64,000 bases of DNA, taken from Candidatus Bathyarchaeota archaeon. GTDB lineage: Archaea; Thermoproteota; Bathyarchaeia; Bathyarchaeales; Bathycorpusculaceae. The notes under the pieces were generated by a model. The model was not told the DNA's origin. It worked only from the letters and a program-made list of their open reading frames with translations, and did not search any database. The first letter of the stretch is position 1. Each line of letters starts with the position of its first letter. The stretch covers positions 36,531 through 100,530 of the forward strand of contig JAOZHV010000001.1 in the NCBI GenBank assembly GCA_026014725.1. Direction: 5' to 3'. A program made the translations under genes and the position numbers. This document shows, piece after piece, positions 9,079 through 17,688 of the stretch.

Positions 9079-9599
9079 GCAATCACACCTTCCGATGATG
9101 CTGTAGTCCCATAGTGGGAAGCAAATGTTACAGAAACTACGTCTTGGCTTGTGATTTCAGGTGCCCCGCTGGGGAGGTTAAGGCTGATGCTTACTTGTTC
9201 TCCCGGGTTTATGAAGTTATGAGTTGCTATGTTGAAAGTAGTGGTGGTTCCTGTTACCTTGATTTCAGTAATCGTGTAGCTTTCAATGGTGTAAGAGTGC
9301 CAATCTGAGCTACTTCCGTAAGATAAGATTATGGTGTTCCAGTTGTATCCGTTGGAGTTCTGGAGGAAGATTGTTTTTGAGCCTATGTTTTTGATGGTGA
9401 TGTCGCTTGTTGTGGCGGTTACTGAATCAACGGTTAGTTGCATCTGCGTGCTGATTTTGTCTTTTTGGTTGCTTATGTATTCGTTTGCTACGTAGGAGAC
9501 TTCTTGAACGCTTGTAAAGAACGCTGTGCAGACCGTGGAGAAAATAGCTATAAAGCCTATAAGCACAATAAACGATGCTAACCCAATGGAAAATCCCAT
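9075..9599 (-). CDS. arlF: Archaellum stator-type protein ArlF (FlaF-like)
   Basis: Single-pass membrane protein (174 aa) with an N-terminal helix 'IGLASFIVLIGFIAIFSTV' followed by a beta-sandwich domain ('VDSVTATTSDITIKNIGSKTIF') expected outside the membrane, where ArlF/ArlG bind the S-layer as stator. Its place directly before arlH matches crenarchaeal gene order G-F-H. The F versus G assignment between this gene and the next is by order only and could be reversed. Confidence 0.8.
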   Translation of the reverse strand: MGFSIGLASFIVLIGFIAIFSTVCTAFFTSVQEVSYVANEYISNQKDKISTQMQLTVDSVTATTSDITIKNIGSKTIFLQNSNGYNWNTIILSYGSSSDWHSYTIESYTITEIKVTGTTTTFNIATHNFINPGEQVSISLNLPSGAPEITSQDVVSVTFASHYGTTASSEGVIA

Positions 9600-9607
9600 A
9601 TAATCAC

Positions 9608-10105
9608 CTACGTTGTTGGCGCTGAAAAGAGGTAGTCACTTCCGATTCCTTTTGAAGGAACAATTTTAGCTTCTAATACTGTCCCGTCGATACTGCCTGT
9701 TGGATAAGCATATATTGTTGCGGTTTCACGGGGCTCCCATACGCCGTTGCCATTTGCGTCAGTTAAACTGAACTTTCCGCTTCCGGCACCAGCAGTCACA
9801 TCATAAGTATAAAGTTGTGCTGCGCCATAATTGCCCACGTAAATATCTAGATATGTAAAATCGTTAATGGGCAGTTTGCCCGTGTTTTTCGCGTATATCG
9901 CGTAAACAGGGGAGCCTGTTGTGTTTGCTGTGGCATAAACTATGTCTAATTGAGTATCGATTATGCTTTTCGCGTCTTTGACACCTTGTGTGAATTCGCT
10001 TTGGACAATATTACCAGTGTAGAGGGCGCAAGCAACAAAGGAGCTGGCTACGATTACTGACGCTATAACAATGATTATATGCGTAATTGTAACCGAAAAA
10101 CCCAT
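9608..10105 (-). CDS. arlG: Archaellum stator-type protein ArlG (FlaG-like)
   Basis: 165 residues: N-terminal membrane helix 'THIIIVIASVIVASSFVACAL' and an extracytoplasmic beta-sandwich with 'VYAIYAKNTGKLPINDFTYL' and 'GNGVWEPRETATIYAYP', the usual FlaG/FlaF pattern of a strand ending in NTG. It lies three bases after the arlD/E-like gene and eight bases before arlF. Confidence 0.8.
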   Translation of the reverse strand: MGFSVTITHIIIVIASVIVASSFVACALYTGNIVQSEFTQGVKDAKSIIDTQLDIVYATANTTGSPVYAIYAKNTGKLPINDFTYLDIYVGNYGAAQLYTYDVTAGAGSGKFSLTDANGNGVWEPRETATIYAYPTGSIDGTVLEAKIVPSKGIGSDYLFSAPTT

Positions 10106-10108
10106 TAT

Positions 10109-11020
10109 TTAATGCCTTCTGCTCTTCTTCTTTTTGGGTCTCAGTTTTTGATCGATTAAACTCTTCTTCTTTTTAGACCTTCGCTTGGTTAAATCGCTCT
10201 TCTTTTTAGGTCTCAATTGTTGTTGGATAGTTATCTCGTTTTTTTCTTTAGCTCTCAAATGTTGATCGGTTAAATCGAAGAGCTTCGCCATGTCCTCTGA
10301 GTCTAAATTGGTTTTAGAAATTGACGCTGCCTTGTACATGAATAACAGCAAATGGCTTTTGTTGTAGCCTATTGACCTGATTTTTTCGGCTGTGACCGCC
10401 AAAGAGCAAATAAACTCGCTGGCTTGCTTTGGCAAATAGTTTGTCATTTCGCATAAGTTGGCAAGTTGGTGTATGTTCTCTGCGGTTAGTCCTGTGTCTA
10501 AAAGTTCCCAGATCCAGTCTATGTATGCTGATGGCTTGATTGGTTTCGATGGAGCGATTGCTTGTGGTGTTATTGCAGGTTTTTCTTTAGTCGGGGCTTC
10601 TGTTTGGGGGGCAGGTTCAGATTTTTTCGGTGAAATCTCTGTAAGCTCTTTTTCGCTTATGGTATTTTCTTCGGGTTTTCCCAATACTATCGATTTTACA
10701 CCTGGAGGCAATCTGGCTGCGTTTAGCTTCTCTAGCTCTTTATCGTTTGTGACTGTTCTTAAAACGTTGAATGGATTTTCCATCTCACTTACTGTTGACC
10801 GAAGGTCTGCAATCGATTTCTTTAGGTCACCTACAGCAGTATGTACGTCGTTTGATAGCGCGTCAACATCAGACCTGAGTTCGCTTAATTCGGTCTTTTC
10901 AGTAGCGTTTATTAAAAAACCAACTTTTTCCTTACCGATTTCGCGGTTTACGTATCCGTCTGAGCTGCTGCTGTCGTTAGACAAACCTAGTTTTCTCCTA
11001 GTATAGCTGTTTTTATTCAT
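10109..11020 (-). CDS. ArlC/D/E-like archaellum switch component with basic tail
   Basis: First gene of the arl operon (303 aa from ATG at 11020; TTG at 11038 would add six residues). Residues ~45-95 form a coiled coil ('LRSDVDALSNDVHTAVGDLK'), as in ArlC. Residues ~165-255 form an ArlD/E-type helical domain ('YIDWIWELLDTGLTAENIHQ'). In between is 'RLPPGVKSIVLGKPE' and a Pro/Glu linker. The C-terminus is unusual: three near-repeats of the type (L)RPKKK with runs of Lys. In euryarchaea these proteins connect the motor to chemotaxis; no chemotaxis genes are in the window. A TATA box about 26 bases before 11020 suggests a leaderless message. Confidence 0.85.
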   Translation of the reverse strand: MNKNSYTRRKLGLSNDSSSSDGYVNREIGKEKVGFLINATEKTELSELRSDVDALSNDVHTAVGDLKKSIADLRSTVSEMENPFNVLRTVTNDKELEKLNAARLPPGVKSIVLGKPEENTISEKELTEISPKKSEPAPQTEAPTKEKPAITPQAIAPSKPIKPSAYIDWIWELLDTGLTAENIHQLANLCEMTNYLPKQASEFICSLAVTAEKIRSIGYNKSHLLLFMYKAASISKTNLDSEDMAKLFDLTDQHLRAKEKNEITIQQQLRPKKKSDLTKRRSKKKKSLIDQKLRPKKKKSRRH

Positions 11021-11042
11021 TTGTCGTCTTGAGAACAATATC

Positions 11043-11053
11043 TAATTTATGAA
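11043..11053 (-). promoter_or_regulatory. Probable arl operon promoter (TATA box)
   Basis: Minus-strand TTCATAAATT lies 25-30 bases upstream of ATG 11020, where no Shine-Dalgarno sequence is visible. This spacing suits an archaeal promoter giving a leaderless or nearly leaderless arl transcript. Confidence 0.45.
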
Positions 11054-11277
11054 TTTCAAATCAATATAGGAAATAATGGATTGGTTGCGCAATGTATTTG
11101 CTCCTATTTTTTATGTTAGCCTCTTTGTGTAGCTTTTAGTTGCTGATCCTTTGGTTCTCCTTGAAAGTCATCATAATAAAACAGGTAAAGATATATCCTA
11201 AGGGCAGACTCTATCCGCGAGCTTTAAATGTGTGAGCCCCGAACATATTGCGTAAATGTAGTAAAAGGGCGATATTT

Positions 11278-11964
11278 TTGGCTGTTTACTTATCCAGCAT
11301 CGTTGGAAGCGCAAGCATAGGCGTGTACTCGCTTGCAACAGAAGACATAGTGATAATTCCAGTTATAGTGCCGCAGAAAAAGGCACAAGAGTTCGCTGAC
11401 TGGTTAAAGGTTAAACTTGCTTACACATCCATCAGCGGCTCGGTTCTTGCAGGTGTGTTAGCATGTGCAAACTCGAACGGGATTTTGCTTCCTAATTCTG
11501 TTCGGGATGAAGAATTAAAGCGCCTTAAGGAAGTTTTTGAGGGCAATGTCACGGTCATGGAGACGAAGAAAACTGCTTATGGCAACCTTGTTTTAGCCAA
11601 CGATAAAGGCGCAGTGGTTGATCCACGCTTAAAACCTGCCGATATTAAACAGGTTTCTGATACGTTGGGCGTGGAAGTTGTGCCAACGGAAATCGCGGCG
11701 TTACCATACGTTGGCTCTTTAGCTGTGGCGACCAACAAGGGCGTGTTGGCTCATCCGTTGCTAAGGGAAGAAGAGAAAAAAATCCTTGAGAGTGTTTTTA
11801 AGGTTCCTGTGGATGTGGGCACAATAAACTGTGGCATCCCCTATGTTGGCACTGGTTTAATCGCTAACAGTCATGCGGCAGTGGCTGGTTCTATGACAAC
11901 TGGACCCGAGATGTTTATTATTGGGAATGCATTGGATGTTGTGCAGGAAGAGAAATTACCATGA
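11278..11964 (+). CDS. eif6: Translation initiation factor 6 (aIF6)
   Basis: Ribosome anti-association factor binding the large subunit. The 228 residues consist of repeated beta-beta-alpha blades ('GVYSLATEDIVIIP', 'GVLACANSNGILLP', 'GNLVLANDKGAVVDP', 'GSLAVATNKGVLAHP', 'GTGLIANSHAAVAG'), the five-fold aIF6 signature. The frame extends upstream to a TTG at 11248, but family proteins start just before the first blade. TTG at 11278 with AAAGGGCG upstream fits better. A TTTAAAT at 11223-11229 is the likely TATA box. It overlaps rpl18a by four bases. Confidence 0.92.
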   Translation: MAVYLSSIVGSASIGVYSLATEDIVIIPVIVPQKKAQEFADWLKVKLAYTSISGSVLAGVLACANSNGILLPNSVRDEELKRLKEVFEGNVTVMETKKTAYGNLVLANDKGAVVDPRLKPADIKQVSDTLGVEVVPTEIAALPYVGSLAVATNKGVLAHPLLREEEKKILESVFKVPVDVGTINCGIPYVGTGLIANSHAAVAGSMTTGPEMFIIGNALDVVQEEKLP

Positions 11965-12188
11965 AAGCTTTCAAAGTAACTGGCGAAATCAACAAGCCAA
12001 AACTGAACACTCCGTTCGTTAAAGAAGTAATTGCTGAAAAAAGTGAGAATGCTGTGGAGCAAGTTTACGCCGAAATTGGCAGCAAGCACCGAGTAAAACG
12101 CTTCCACATTAAGGTCTCCAAAGTTGAAGAAATTCCAGTTGAAGAAATTGAGAATCCAGTGCTAAAGAAACTGGTTAGTGGGGAATAG
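11961..12188 (+). CDS. rpl18a: Ribosomal protein L18Ae/LX
   Basis: 75-residue archaeal large-subunit protein ('MKAFKVTGEINKPK', 'FVKEVIAEKSENAVEQVYAEIGSKHRVKR'), the expected length for LX. It is in the standard archaeal order aIF6-LX-prefoldin alpha-FtsY. The start overlaps the aIF6 stop (ATGA). Confidence 0.93.
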   Translation: MKAFKVTGEINKPKLNTPFVKEVIAEKSENAVEQVYAEIGSKHRVKRFHIKVSKVEEIPVEEIENPVLKKLVSGE

Positions 12189-12192
12189 GCAC

Positions 12193-12633
12193 TTGGCAAA
12201 AAGAGCCCAAGCTGAAGAGGATCTTCGCAAACTCAGCGTTGAAATGCGCTATCTTGAGCAAACCGCAGAGACGCTTCAGCAACGCATCAGCATGGTAAAC
12301 GCCGCAATCACCGATTTGACATATGCAAACATGACCTTAGACGGCATTGAACAAGAGAATGATAACGCTGAGATGCTTGTTCCAATCGGCGGGAGCTCTT
12401 ATGTAAAAGTCAAGCTTGCAGACAAAAACACGGTGGTCGTTGGCATAGGTGCGGGTGTAAGCATCGAGAAAACTCTTCCAGAAGCCAAAGCAACCCTGAA
12501 AGAACGTTTAGATGAATTGGAGAAGACCATGAATGCGGCTCAGCAGCAGTTCGCTCAGGTGGCTGAACGCATCAACGCGGGCAGAGCTAGGCTTGAAACT
12601 TTGCTTTCTAGCGTAAGAGAAGGGAAACAGTAG
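12193..12633 (+). CDS. pfdA: Prefoldin alpha subunit
   Basis: Subunit of the hexameric prefoldin chaperone that hands unfolded proteins to the thermosome. It has N- and C-terminal coiled coils ('LRKLSVEMRYLEQTAETLQQ' and 'LKERLDELEKTMNAAQQQF') around a beta hairpin region ('LVPIGGSSYVKVKL', 'VVVGIGAGVSIEKTL'), the alpha-class pattern. I use TTG at 12193 with GGGG ten bases upstream; a GTG at 12178 inside rpl18a is possible. Confidence 0.92.
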   Translation: MAKRAQAEEDLRKLSVEMRYLEQTAETLQQRISMVNAAITDLTYANMTLDGIEQENDNAEMLVPIGGSSYVKVKLADKNTVVVGIGAGVSIEKTLPEAKATLKERLDELEKTMNAAQQQFAQVAERINAGRARLETLLSSVREGKQ

Positions 12634-12637
12634 CGCG

Positions 12638-13543
12638 ATGTTTGAGAAGCTCAAGTCAGGGTTTAAAGGGTTAGTTACTAAGGTAACTACGACTGAGCTT
12701 AAAGCTGAAAGCCTAAGACCTATTTTGTCAGATTTTAAGATGAGTTTGGTTGAGAATGATGTGGCTTTTCCTGTTGCAGACAAAATCTGCGATGAACTGG
12801 AGAAACGGTTGGTGGGCGTTCAGGTTAAGCGTCTGGAAGATAGGAAAAAAATTGTAGATGAAAACCTCAGACAAGTGCTTCTTGAAGTTATGCTTACTAA
12901 TGTGAAGATTGATTTGCTTAAAGTGGCGGAGCAGAAACGCAAGAAAGCTGAACCGCTGGTTTTAATGTTTGTTGGCATCAACGGTACAGGAAAAACTACG
13001 ACTATTGCTAAGGTTGCACAGTTTTTCCGTGATAAAAGCTACTCAGTGGTTCTCGCTGCCGCTGACACGTACCGTGCTGGCTCCATTGAGCAGTTGGAAG
13101 AGCATGGCAAGCGTTTAGGCATGCGTGTGATTAAGAGCATATATGGCGGTGACCCTGCCGCGGTCGCTTATGACGCGGTTAATCATGCTAAGGCTCATGG
13201 GATTAACGTGGTTTTGATCGATACTGCTGGACGGATGCAGACAAATCAGAACTTGATGAACGAGTTGATTAAGGTTAGGCGTGTGGTTGGTCCTGACTTA
13301 ACGATTTTTACGGTAGATTCATTGATTGGTAATGATGCAGTTACACAGGCTGAAGAGTTCAACAAAGCGGTGGGCATCGATGCCACAATATTGACAAAGG
13401 TGGATGCTGACGTTAAAGGTGGCTCAGCGCTTAGCGTGACTTACGTGACTCAAAAGCCGATTTTGTTCATCGGGGTGGGGCAAACGTACAAGGATTTGGA
13501 ATTGTTTAATCCTGAAAAATTCGTGAATATGGTGCTTCGGTAG
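12638..13543 (+). CDS. ftsY: Signal recognition particle receptor FtsY
   Basis: Membrane-associated SRP GTPase receptor (301 aa) for co-translational targeting. N domain at residues 1-95, then G1 'GINGTGKTTTIAKVA', 'DTYRAGSIEQL', 'VVLIDTAGRMQTN', and 'TKVDADVKGGSALSV'. No acidic A domain is present, as often in archaea. It ends the aIF6 cluster, five bases after pfdA. Confidence 0.96.
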   Translation: MFEKLKSGFKGLVTKVTTTELKAESLRPILSDFKMSLVENDVAFPVADKICDELEKRLVGVQVKRLEDRKKIVDENLRQVLLEVMLTNVKIDLLKVAEQKRKKAEPLVLMFVGINGTGKTTTIAKVAQFFRDKSYSVVLAAADTYRAGSIEQLEEHGKRLGMRVIKSIYGGDPAAVAYDAVNHAKAHGINVVLIDTAGRMQTNQNLMNELIKVRRVVGPDLTIFTVDSLIGNDAVTQAEEFNKAVGIDATILTKVDADVKGGSALSVTYVTQKPILFIGVGQTYKDLELFNPEKFVNMVLR

Positions 13544-13572
13544 ACCTTGTCTTTTGTTGGAGGAGGAATCAG

Positions 13573-14091
13573 GTGATAATTAGGCAAGAGAAGCCATCAG
13601 AATATTCTGCCATATATGACTTCGTTAAAGTTGCCTTTAAAACGGCTAAAGTTGCCGATGGTAACGAGCAGGATTACGTGGACAAATTGCGTGCCAGCGG
13701 TAATTATGTTCCTGAACTTGCGTTAGTGGCAGAAGAAGACGGCAAAATCGTTGGGCACATAATGCTGACAAAAACCTACGTTGAAAAGGGCAACTCAAGG
13801 TTTGAAGCGCTTCTGTTGGCGCCTCTTTCTGTCGCATTAGAATATCGCGGACGCGGTATTGGTTCAAAACTAGTTCTCTACAGCTTTGACTTGGCAAAAA
13901 AGTTAGGTTACATGGCTGTTTTTGTCGTGGGTGACCCTGCATACTATGGCAGGTTTGGTTTTAAGTCGTCTGCCCCCTTTGGAATCAAACATGCCCAACC
14001 GATGGCGATTCCTGACGAGAACCTCATGGTTTACGAGTTATCCGCTGGTGCATTGGCAGGCGTTACTGGAACCGTAAATTTCCCAACTTGA
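13573..14091 (+). CDS. GNAT-family N-acetyltransferase (YhbS-like)
   Basis: 172 residues with the acetyl-CoA site 'VALEYRGRGIGSKLVLYSFDLAKKLGYMAVFVVGDPAYYGRFGF'-type segment (R/Q-x-x-G-x-G/A seen as RGRGIGS) and the 'PAYYGRFGF' motif of the YhbS group. GTG start preceded by a strong GGAGGAGG. Substrate unknown. It follows ftsY by 29 bases and may be read through from it. Confidence 0.85.
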   Translation: MIIRQEKPSEYSAIYDFVKVAFKTAKVADGNEQDYVDKLRASGNYVPELALVAEEDGKIVGHIMLTKTYVEKGNSRFEALLLAPLSVALEYRGRGIGSKLVLYSFDLAKKLGYMAVFVVGDPAYYGRFGFKSSAPFGIKHAQPMAIPDENLMVYELSAGALAGVTGTVNFPT

Positions 14092-14097
14092 TGCCGC

Positions 14098-14457
14098 TTA
14101 AGGTTCTTCTAGGCTGTCGAGTTGGAAGCGGATTTTGCTTGGGTAGAGCCAGTATGCTTTTATGAAGTTCTCTATGCTTTGGTCGATGTCGAGGGCTTGA
14201 AAGAAATTGATGTAATCGGCGTCTATGTCGTTTAGATTTTTTGACGTGTAGACTTTCAGGTTAGCCAAGTACTCCTTGTTGGTTTCTACGTTTTGCATCT
14301 GTATGGTCTGGGGTACTTCGATAGCAATTGTTAGGTTGGTTAAAATGTCTAAGGCTGCAATTTTGCGTACTTTATCATTTTTTGTTTTAACTACAACGAG
14401 GCGTTTGTCAAAAACTCTAAAATTCCAGTTGCTGGCAACATCTAAAGAAGCTGACAT
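14098..14457 (-). CDS. Conserved-looking hypothetical protein
   Basis: 119 residues from ATG at 14457 (the frame can be extended to 14499, but those residues look non-coding). No domain recognised: mixed alpha/beta sequence beginning 'MSASLDVASNWNFRVFDKRL', with 'KVRKIAALDILTNLTIAIEVP'. Convergent with the acetyltransferase, six bases apart. The dispersed repeat at 14546-14589 supplies a TTTAAATA in the right orientation upstream. Confidence 0.6.
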   Translation of the reverse strand: MSASLDVASNWNFRVFDKRLVVVKTKNDKVRKIAALDILTNLTIAIEVPQTIQMQNVETNKEYLANLKVYTSKNLNDIDADYINFFQALDIDQSIENFIKAYWLYPSKIRFQLDSLEEP

Positions 14458-14777
14458 AAGCGTCACACAAACAAACCATTCCAACCTTAAAAACATCAAC
14501 CTACTTTTATGTTACTTTTCAGTGTATCGTCTATTCATTTTCAAAGTTTGTTGCTTTCTGGTAGACCCTATCCCCCTATTTAAAGGCGGATTTTTCAGGG
14601 GGTTTCAATATTTTTCGGAGTGTTTCTGCACCAAGTAGAATAGACTCAAGGTTTTTGCGGTTGCACTTGTTGCTACTTAACGCGTGACGCGCAGGGCATA
14701 CAGAAAAATGCTGTCTATTGCTTTTTGCGCCCTAAAAAACGCTGGGTTTTTTCGGAAAGGTTGAACAATGATGGCTT
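14458..14777. other. 320-base intergenic region between divergent genes
   Basis: Holds one copy of the dispersed repeat (14546-14589, minus orientation), flanked by an inverted pair CCCCCT/AGGGGG that would form a hairpin around its TTTAAATA. A short GCGTGACGCGC palindrome lies near 14681-14691. No coding frame is convincing. Confidence 0.5.
14546..14589 (-). repeat. Dispersed intergenic repeat, copy A
   Basis: Minus-strand pattern CCGCCTTTAAATAGGGGGAT then AGGGTCTACCAGAAAGCAAC. It matches copy D at 47019-47064 at nearly all positions and copies B and C more loosely. The TTTAAATA could act as a TATA box. Confidence 0.65.
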
Positions 14778-15461
14778 ATGTCAAATAAGGCTTTAAGGGA
14801 GAGGGGCAAAGGTTTGAGCAAACGCGTTGTCCTAATTATAGTGTTACTCTTGGTGGGCGCAGTTCTTTTAATCAACAGCTTAAACATTGGCTTCGACATT
14901 GGGTCAGTGTGGTTTGGAGAACAAGCCACTTCGCAGTGGCGCATGAACAACTACATTTTCTTAGAAGCACAGTACGCTTACGGATTCTTTGGACTAGCAA
15001 CTCTGGCAATCGGAGGATTAGCAACAGGCATAGCGTTACCAGCGTTCTTTTTCTTCGCAAAATCTAGAAAAGTCAGGATTGCATCGGCTGGCTTCTTCTT
15101 TGGCGCAATAATTCTTACAGGTTTAGGGTTTAATACACTTGATTTCATGCTGGGCTGCTTTTACTGGACTAACATGACGTATCCACCGCCAGTACACGTA
15201 GCCGTTTTGGGCTATGTTGATGTGTGGAACTTTTACTTTTACCTGTTTGTTGTGCCGCTGTGGTTGGGGGGATTCTTAATGGGGCTGGCAATGTCCTTCG
15301 GCGCAATGGTTCATCCACAAAAGGCATTAACCGCCAATTACGCTTTGAGCAAACAATTAAAGTTGCCGGGTTTGATTATGCAGGAAACTGGACAGCCGCA
15401 AGAGTACTTTGCTGAATCCAGAGTATTCACAAGAAAACGCAAAATAACCAAGAGTAAATAG
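14778..15461 (+). CDS. Four-helix membrane protein of unknown function
   Basis: 227 residues with four clear membrane segments (about 15-35, 65-95, 100-130, 150-180) and a basic C-terminus 'TRKRKITKSK'. No family recognised. It stands alone between divergent and convergent neighbours. The ATG lacks an obvious Shine-Dalgarno, so it may be leaderless. Confidence 0.7.
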   Translation: MSNKALRERGKGLSKRVVLIIVLLLVGAVLLINSLNIGFDIGSVWFGEQATSQWRMNNYIFLEAQYAYGFFGLATLAIGGLATGIALPAFFFFAKSRKVRIASAGFFFGAIILTGLGFNTLDFMLGCFYWTNMTYPPPVHVAVLGYVDVWNFYFYLFVVPLWLGGFLMGLAMSFGAMVHPQKALTANYALSKQLKLPGLIMQETGQPQEYFAESRVFTRKRKITKSK

Positions 15462-15695
15462 GCAACAGGATTTTTCTTAATATATGCATCATAAAACTTT
15501 TCTAAAATTACGCATATTTTTTATAGCTCGTCAGAAATCGAACTGCTCTTTTCAGCCTTTCGCTTGGTTGCTTCCGCCATAAAAGCAGACCTCGGTCCCT
15601 TTATCTTGCTTATACTCTCTTCTAGAGTGCTTAATGCATTTAAGATTAATCGAAAAAGAAAACACTATTAAGAAAAGAGGTGAAGAATAGCTTTT

Positions 15696-16184
15696 TTAGA
15701 CCATGCGTTTTACAAGGTCGTTTATTGCTTCGCCACGGTAGCCTGCTTCGCCGCCTGCACGGAAGCCCTTCTTGGTCTTGCCCTTGTAGCCCTTGCGTGG
15801 CGGATGCAACCTGAAACGTGTTTGTACATCTGGTAGTTTTTTGAATTCTACTTTGCAGTTTACTATGGCTTCTGCGAGGTCATCGAAGGATTTGTAGCCT
15901 ACTTTCTGCAGGTATTCTTCGGTTAGTTTTTTGTCGCCTGCTAAACGTGCGCGTTTCTGAAGCATCAGCGCTATGGTTTCTTTTGTGGGTTCGCCCCATG
16001 TGACGTAACTGTGGACGCGTTGTAGCATGCCCTTGTAGGCTGGGCGGCTGTCAATGATTACTGCATGGTTAGTGTGGGTTAAGTTGAGCAGCTCAAGGGT
16101 TTCTCGGGCTTCACGCTGAGCCTCAACGGTGCCTCGAATCTTGACCGCTACTAAGCATTTGCATTGTTCAGTTTTTGGCGCCAT
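15696..16184 (-). CDS. rpl30: Ribosomal protein uL30
   Basis: 162-residue archaeal L30 ('CLVAVKIRGTVEAQREARETL', 'LNLTHTNHAVIIDSRPAYKGML'), including the archaeal-specific central and C-terminal regions ('RLHPPRKGYKGKTKKGF'). It is the last gene of the operon. The L15 and SecY genes that usually follow in archaea are absent here; the next gene downstream, 230 bases on, is on the other strand. Confidence 0.95.
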   Translation of the reverse strand: MAPKTEQCKCLVAVKIRGTVEAQREARETLELLNLTHTNHAVIIDSRPAYKGMLQRVHSYVTWGEPTKETIALMLQKRARLAGDKKLTEEYLQKVGYKSFDDLAEAIVNCKVEFKKLPDVQTRFRLHPPRKGYKGKTKKGFRAGGEAGYRGEAINDLVKRMV

Positions 16185-16185
16185 T

Positions 16186-16833
16186 CTATTTCACCCAATC
16201 CGTCTGAGTAATCAAATTGTAAGTCTTGCGTAAACCGTCAAATATTGCACATGCGTAAGAGGGCACGGTTCTTGTTGAGCCGTAGCTTCTCATCCACAGG
16301 TCTTTGACGCCTGCTAAGCCCAAAATGACCTTGGCAACCTCGCTGGAAACCAAGCCTAAGCCTCTTGGACCTGGAACGATTACTACTCGGACGCCGCCGC
16401 ACTTGCCTTCCACTTGGAAAGGAACAGAATGTGGTTTACCGCAACCGCATTCCCAACTGCCGCATCCACGTTTTACTGGTGTGATGTTTAAGCGGGCGTT
16501 CGCTGCGGCTTTTTCAATGGCATTGCGTACTTGGCTGGCTTTCCCCTGCCCTAACCCGATGTAACCGTCTCTGTTTCCGACGGCGACAATGGCTTTGAAG
16601 CGGGATTTTTCTCCAGCGTCAGTTTGCTTTTGAACTAGGTTAACGTTTATGACTTCTTCTTGAAGGTCAGGGATTAATGCATCAACGATTTGTGGCTCGC
16701 TGATTTTTATGCCACTTAGGATTACGTCTTCGATTGTTGTTAGTTTGCCTTCTTGTATCATTTTACCCAAACGGGTTTTAGGAACCCATTGTTCTAGGTT
16801 AGTTTCTCGTTGTTCTCTTTCTCTTCGACTCAT
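16186..16833 (-). CDS. rps5: Ribosomal protein uS5
   Basis: 215-residue small-subunit protein with double-stranded RNA-binding N domain ('RFKAIVAVGNRDGYIGLGQGKASQ') and the archaeal insert 'GSWECGCGKPHSVPF'. ATGA overlap with L18 upstream; one base separates it from L30. Confidence 0.96.
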   Translation of the reverse strand: MSRREREQRETNLEQWVPKTRLGKMIQEGKLTTIEDVILSGIKISEPQIVDALIPDLQEEVINVNLVQKQTDAGEKSRFKAIVAVGNRDGYIGLGQGKASQVRNAIEKAAANARLNITPVKRGCGSWECGCGKPHSVPFQVEGKCGGVRVVIVPGPRGLGLVSSEVAKVILGLAGVKDLWMRSYGSTRTVPSYACAIFDGLRKTYNLITQTDWVK

Positions 16834-17687
16834 TCTTTCTTTACACCCTTCTTAGTTGCCTTTTCTTTTGGTGCTTTCTCTTTCGGTGCAGCTTTTGCCT
16901 TGGTGGTTTTTTCTTTAGCAGGCTTTTCTTTGGGAGCCTTTTCCTTTGCGGCTTTCGCCTTTGGTGCTACCTCAGCTTTTTCTTCAGCTTTCGGTGCTTT
17001 GGCTGCTTTTGGTTCAGCTTTGGGTTCAGCTTTCATTTCAGGTTTCGGTTCTGCTTTTGGCGCAGGTTTTGGTGCAATCTCAGCAGGCGCCTTAGCAACA
17101 CCTTTGAATGCACTCAAAATGTCAGCTTTAACCTTGGTGAAGTGTTCTGGGATTTTTTCTGGCGCTACACTTTGTGCTACGTAGTTTGAGAATTTTTTAG
17201 AATACTCTTCTGAACCTGAGCCTAAACTTTTTGCGTACTTGGCGATGTGGTCGCCTTTGATGCGTTCCTTAACGAGTTTTTCTTCATTGTGGGGAACATT
17301 TACACCTGCATCTAAAACGCCGCTCAACACGGCGAAAACCTTCGAGCCTTTGGTGGGCACAACTAATCCTATGTCTAGGATGGCTTCTTCCACGCCTGCG
17401 GCTTTAGCTTTCAAACCGCACAGCAAGCCTGTAAGGTAAGCTGCTGGAGTGTTGCCTGTCGGGGCTTTCCAACCGTAAGTTTTAATGAGTTCTCGGCTGT
17501 TTGCCGCTGCTAAAACTTGGTCGCCGTTTCGTTTTGCGATTATAATTTGTGCTGTCACGTTTTTTAGTGATGTTCGAGCAACAAGCCGTGGCTTTCCAGA
17601 AATAACCATAGCCTTTCGTGCTTGGTAATCAGTCTTTCCTTCGCGCCTGCGTCTTAATTGTACACGGTAACTGCTACCTTTTGCCAT
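16830..17687 (-). CDS. rpl18: Ribosomal protein uL18 with long Lys/Ala/Pro tail
   Basis: 5S rRNA-binding protein. Residues 1-195 are a normal archaeal L18 ('MAKGSSYRVQLRRRREGKTDY', 'ILDIGLVVPTKGSKVFAVLSG'). About 90 further residues are low complexity, made of repeated (A/K)-x-EPK and KEKAPKE units, rich in Lys, Ala, Pro and Glu. Such tails also occur on L24, L32e, S3 and L29 in this operon. Two bases separate it from L19e. Confidence 0.95.
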   Translation of the reverse strand: MAKGSSYRVQLRRRREGKTDYQARKAMVISGKPRLVARTSLKNVTAQIIIAKRNGDQVLAAANSRELIKTYGWKAPTGNTPAAYLTGLLCGLKAKAAGVEEAILDIGLVVPTKGSKVFAVLSGVLDAGVNVPHNEEKLVKERIKGDHIAKYAKSLGSGSEEYSKKFSNYVAQSVAPEKIPEHFTKVKADILSAFKGVAKAPAEIAPKPAPKAEPKPEMKAEPKAEPKAAKAPKAEEKAEVAPKAKAAKEKAPKEKPAKEKTTKAKAAPKEKAPKEKATKKGVKKE

Positions 17688-17688
17688 C

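Noticed and set aside
10458..11006. Plus-strand 182-residue open frame opposite the ArlD/E-like gene
   Set aside because: Ser/Phe-rich antisense shadow of a Lys/Ser-rich coding region; the minus frame has the domains, operon position and promoter.
15520..15670. Minus-strand open run encoding about 45 residues with a protein-like end (KRKAEKSSSISDEL)
   Set aside because: No ATG, GTG or TTG near a ribosome-binding site except an internal ATG giving 20 residues, and no recognised family. It could be a remnant, but the support is too weak to list.
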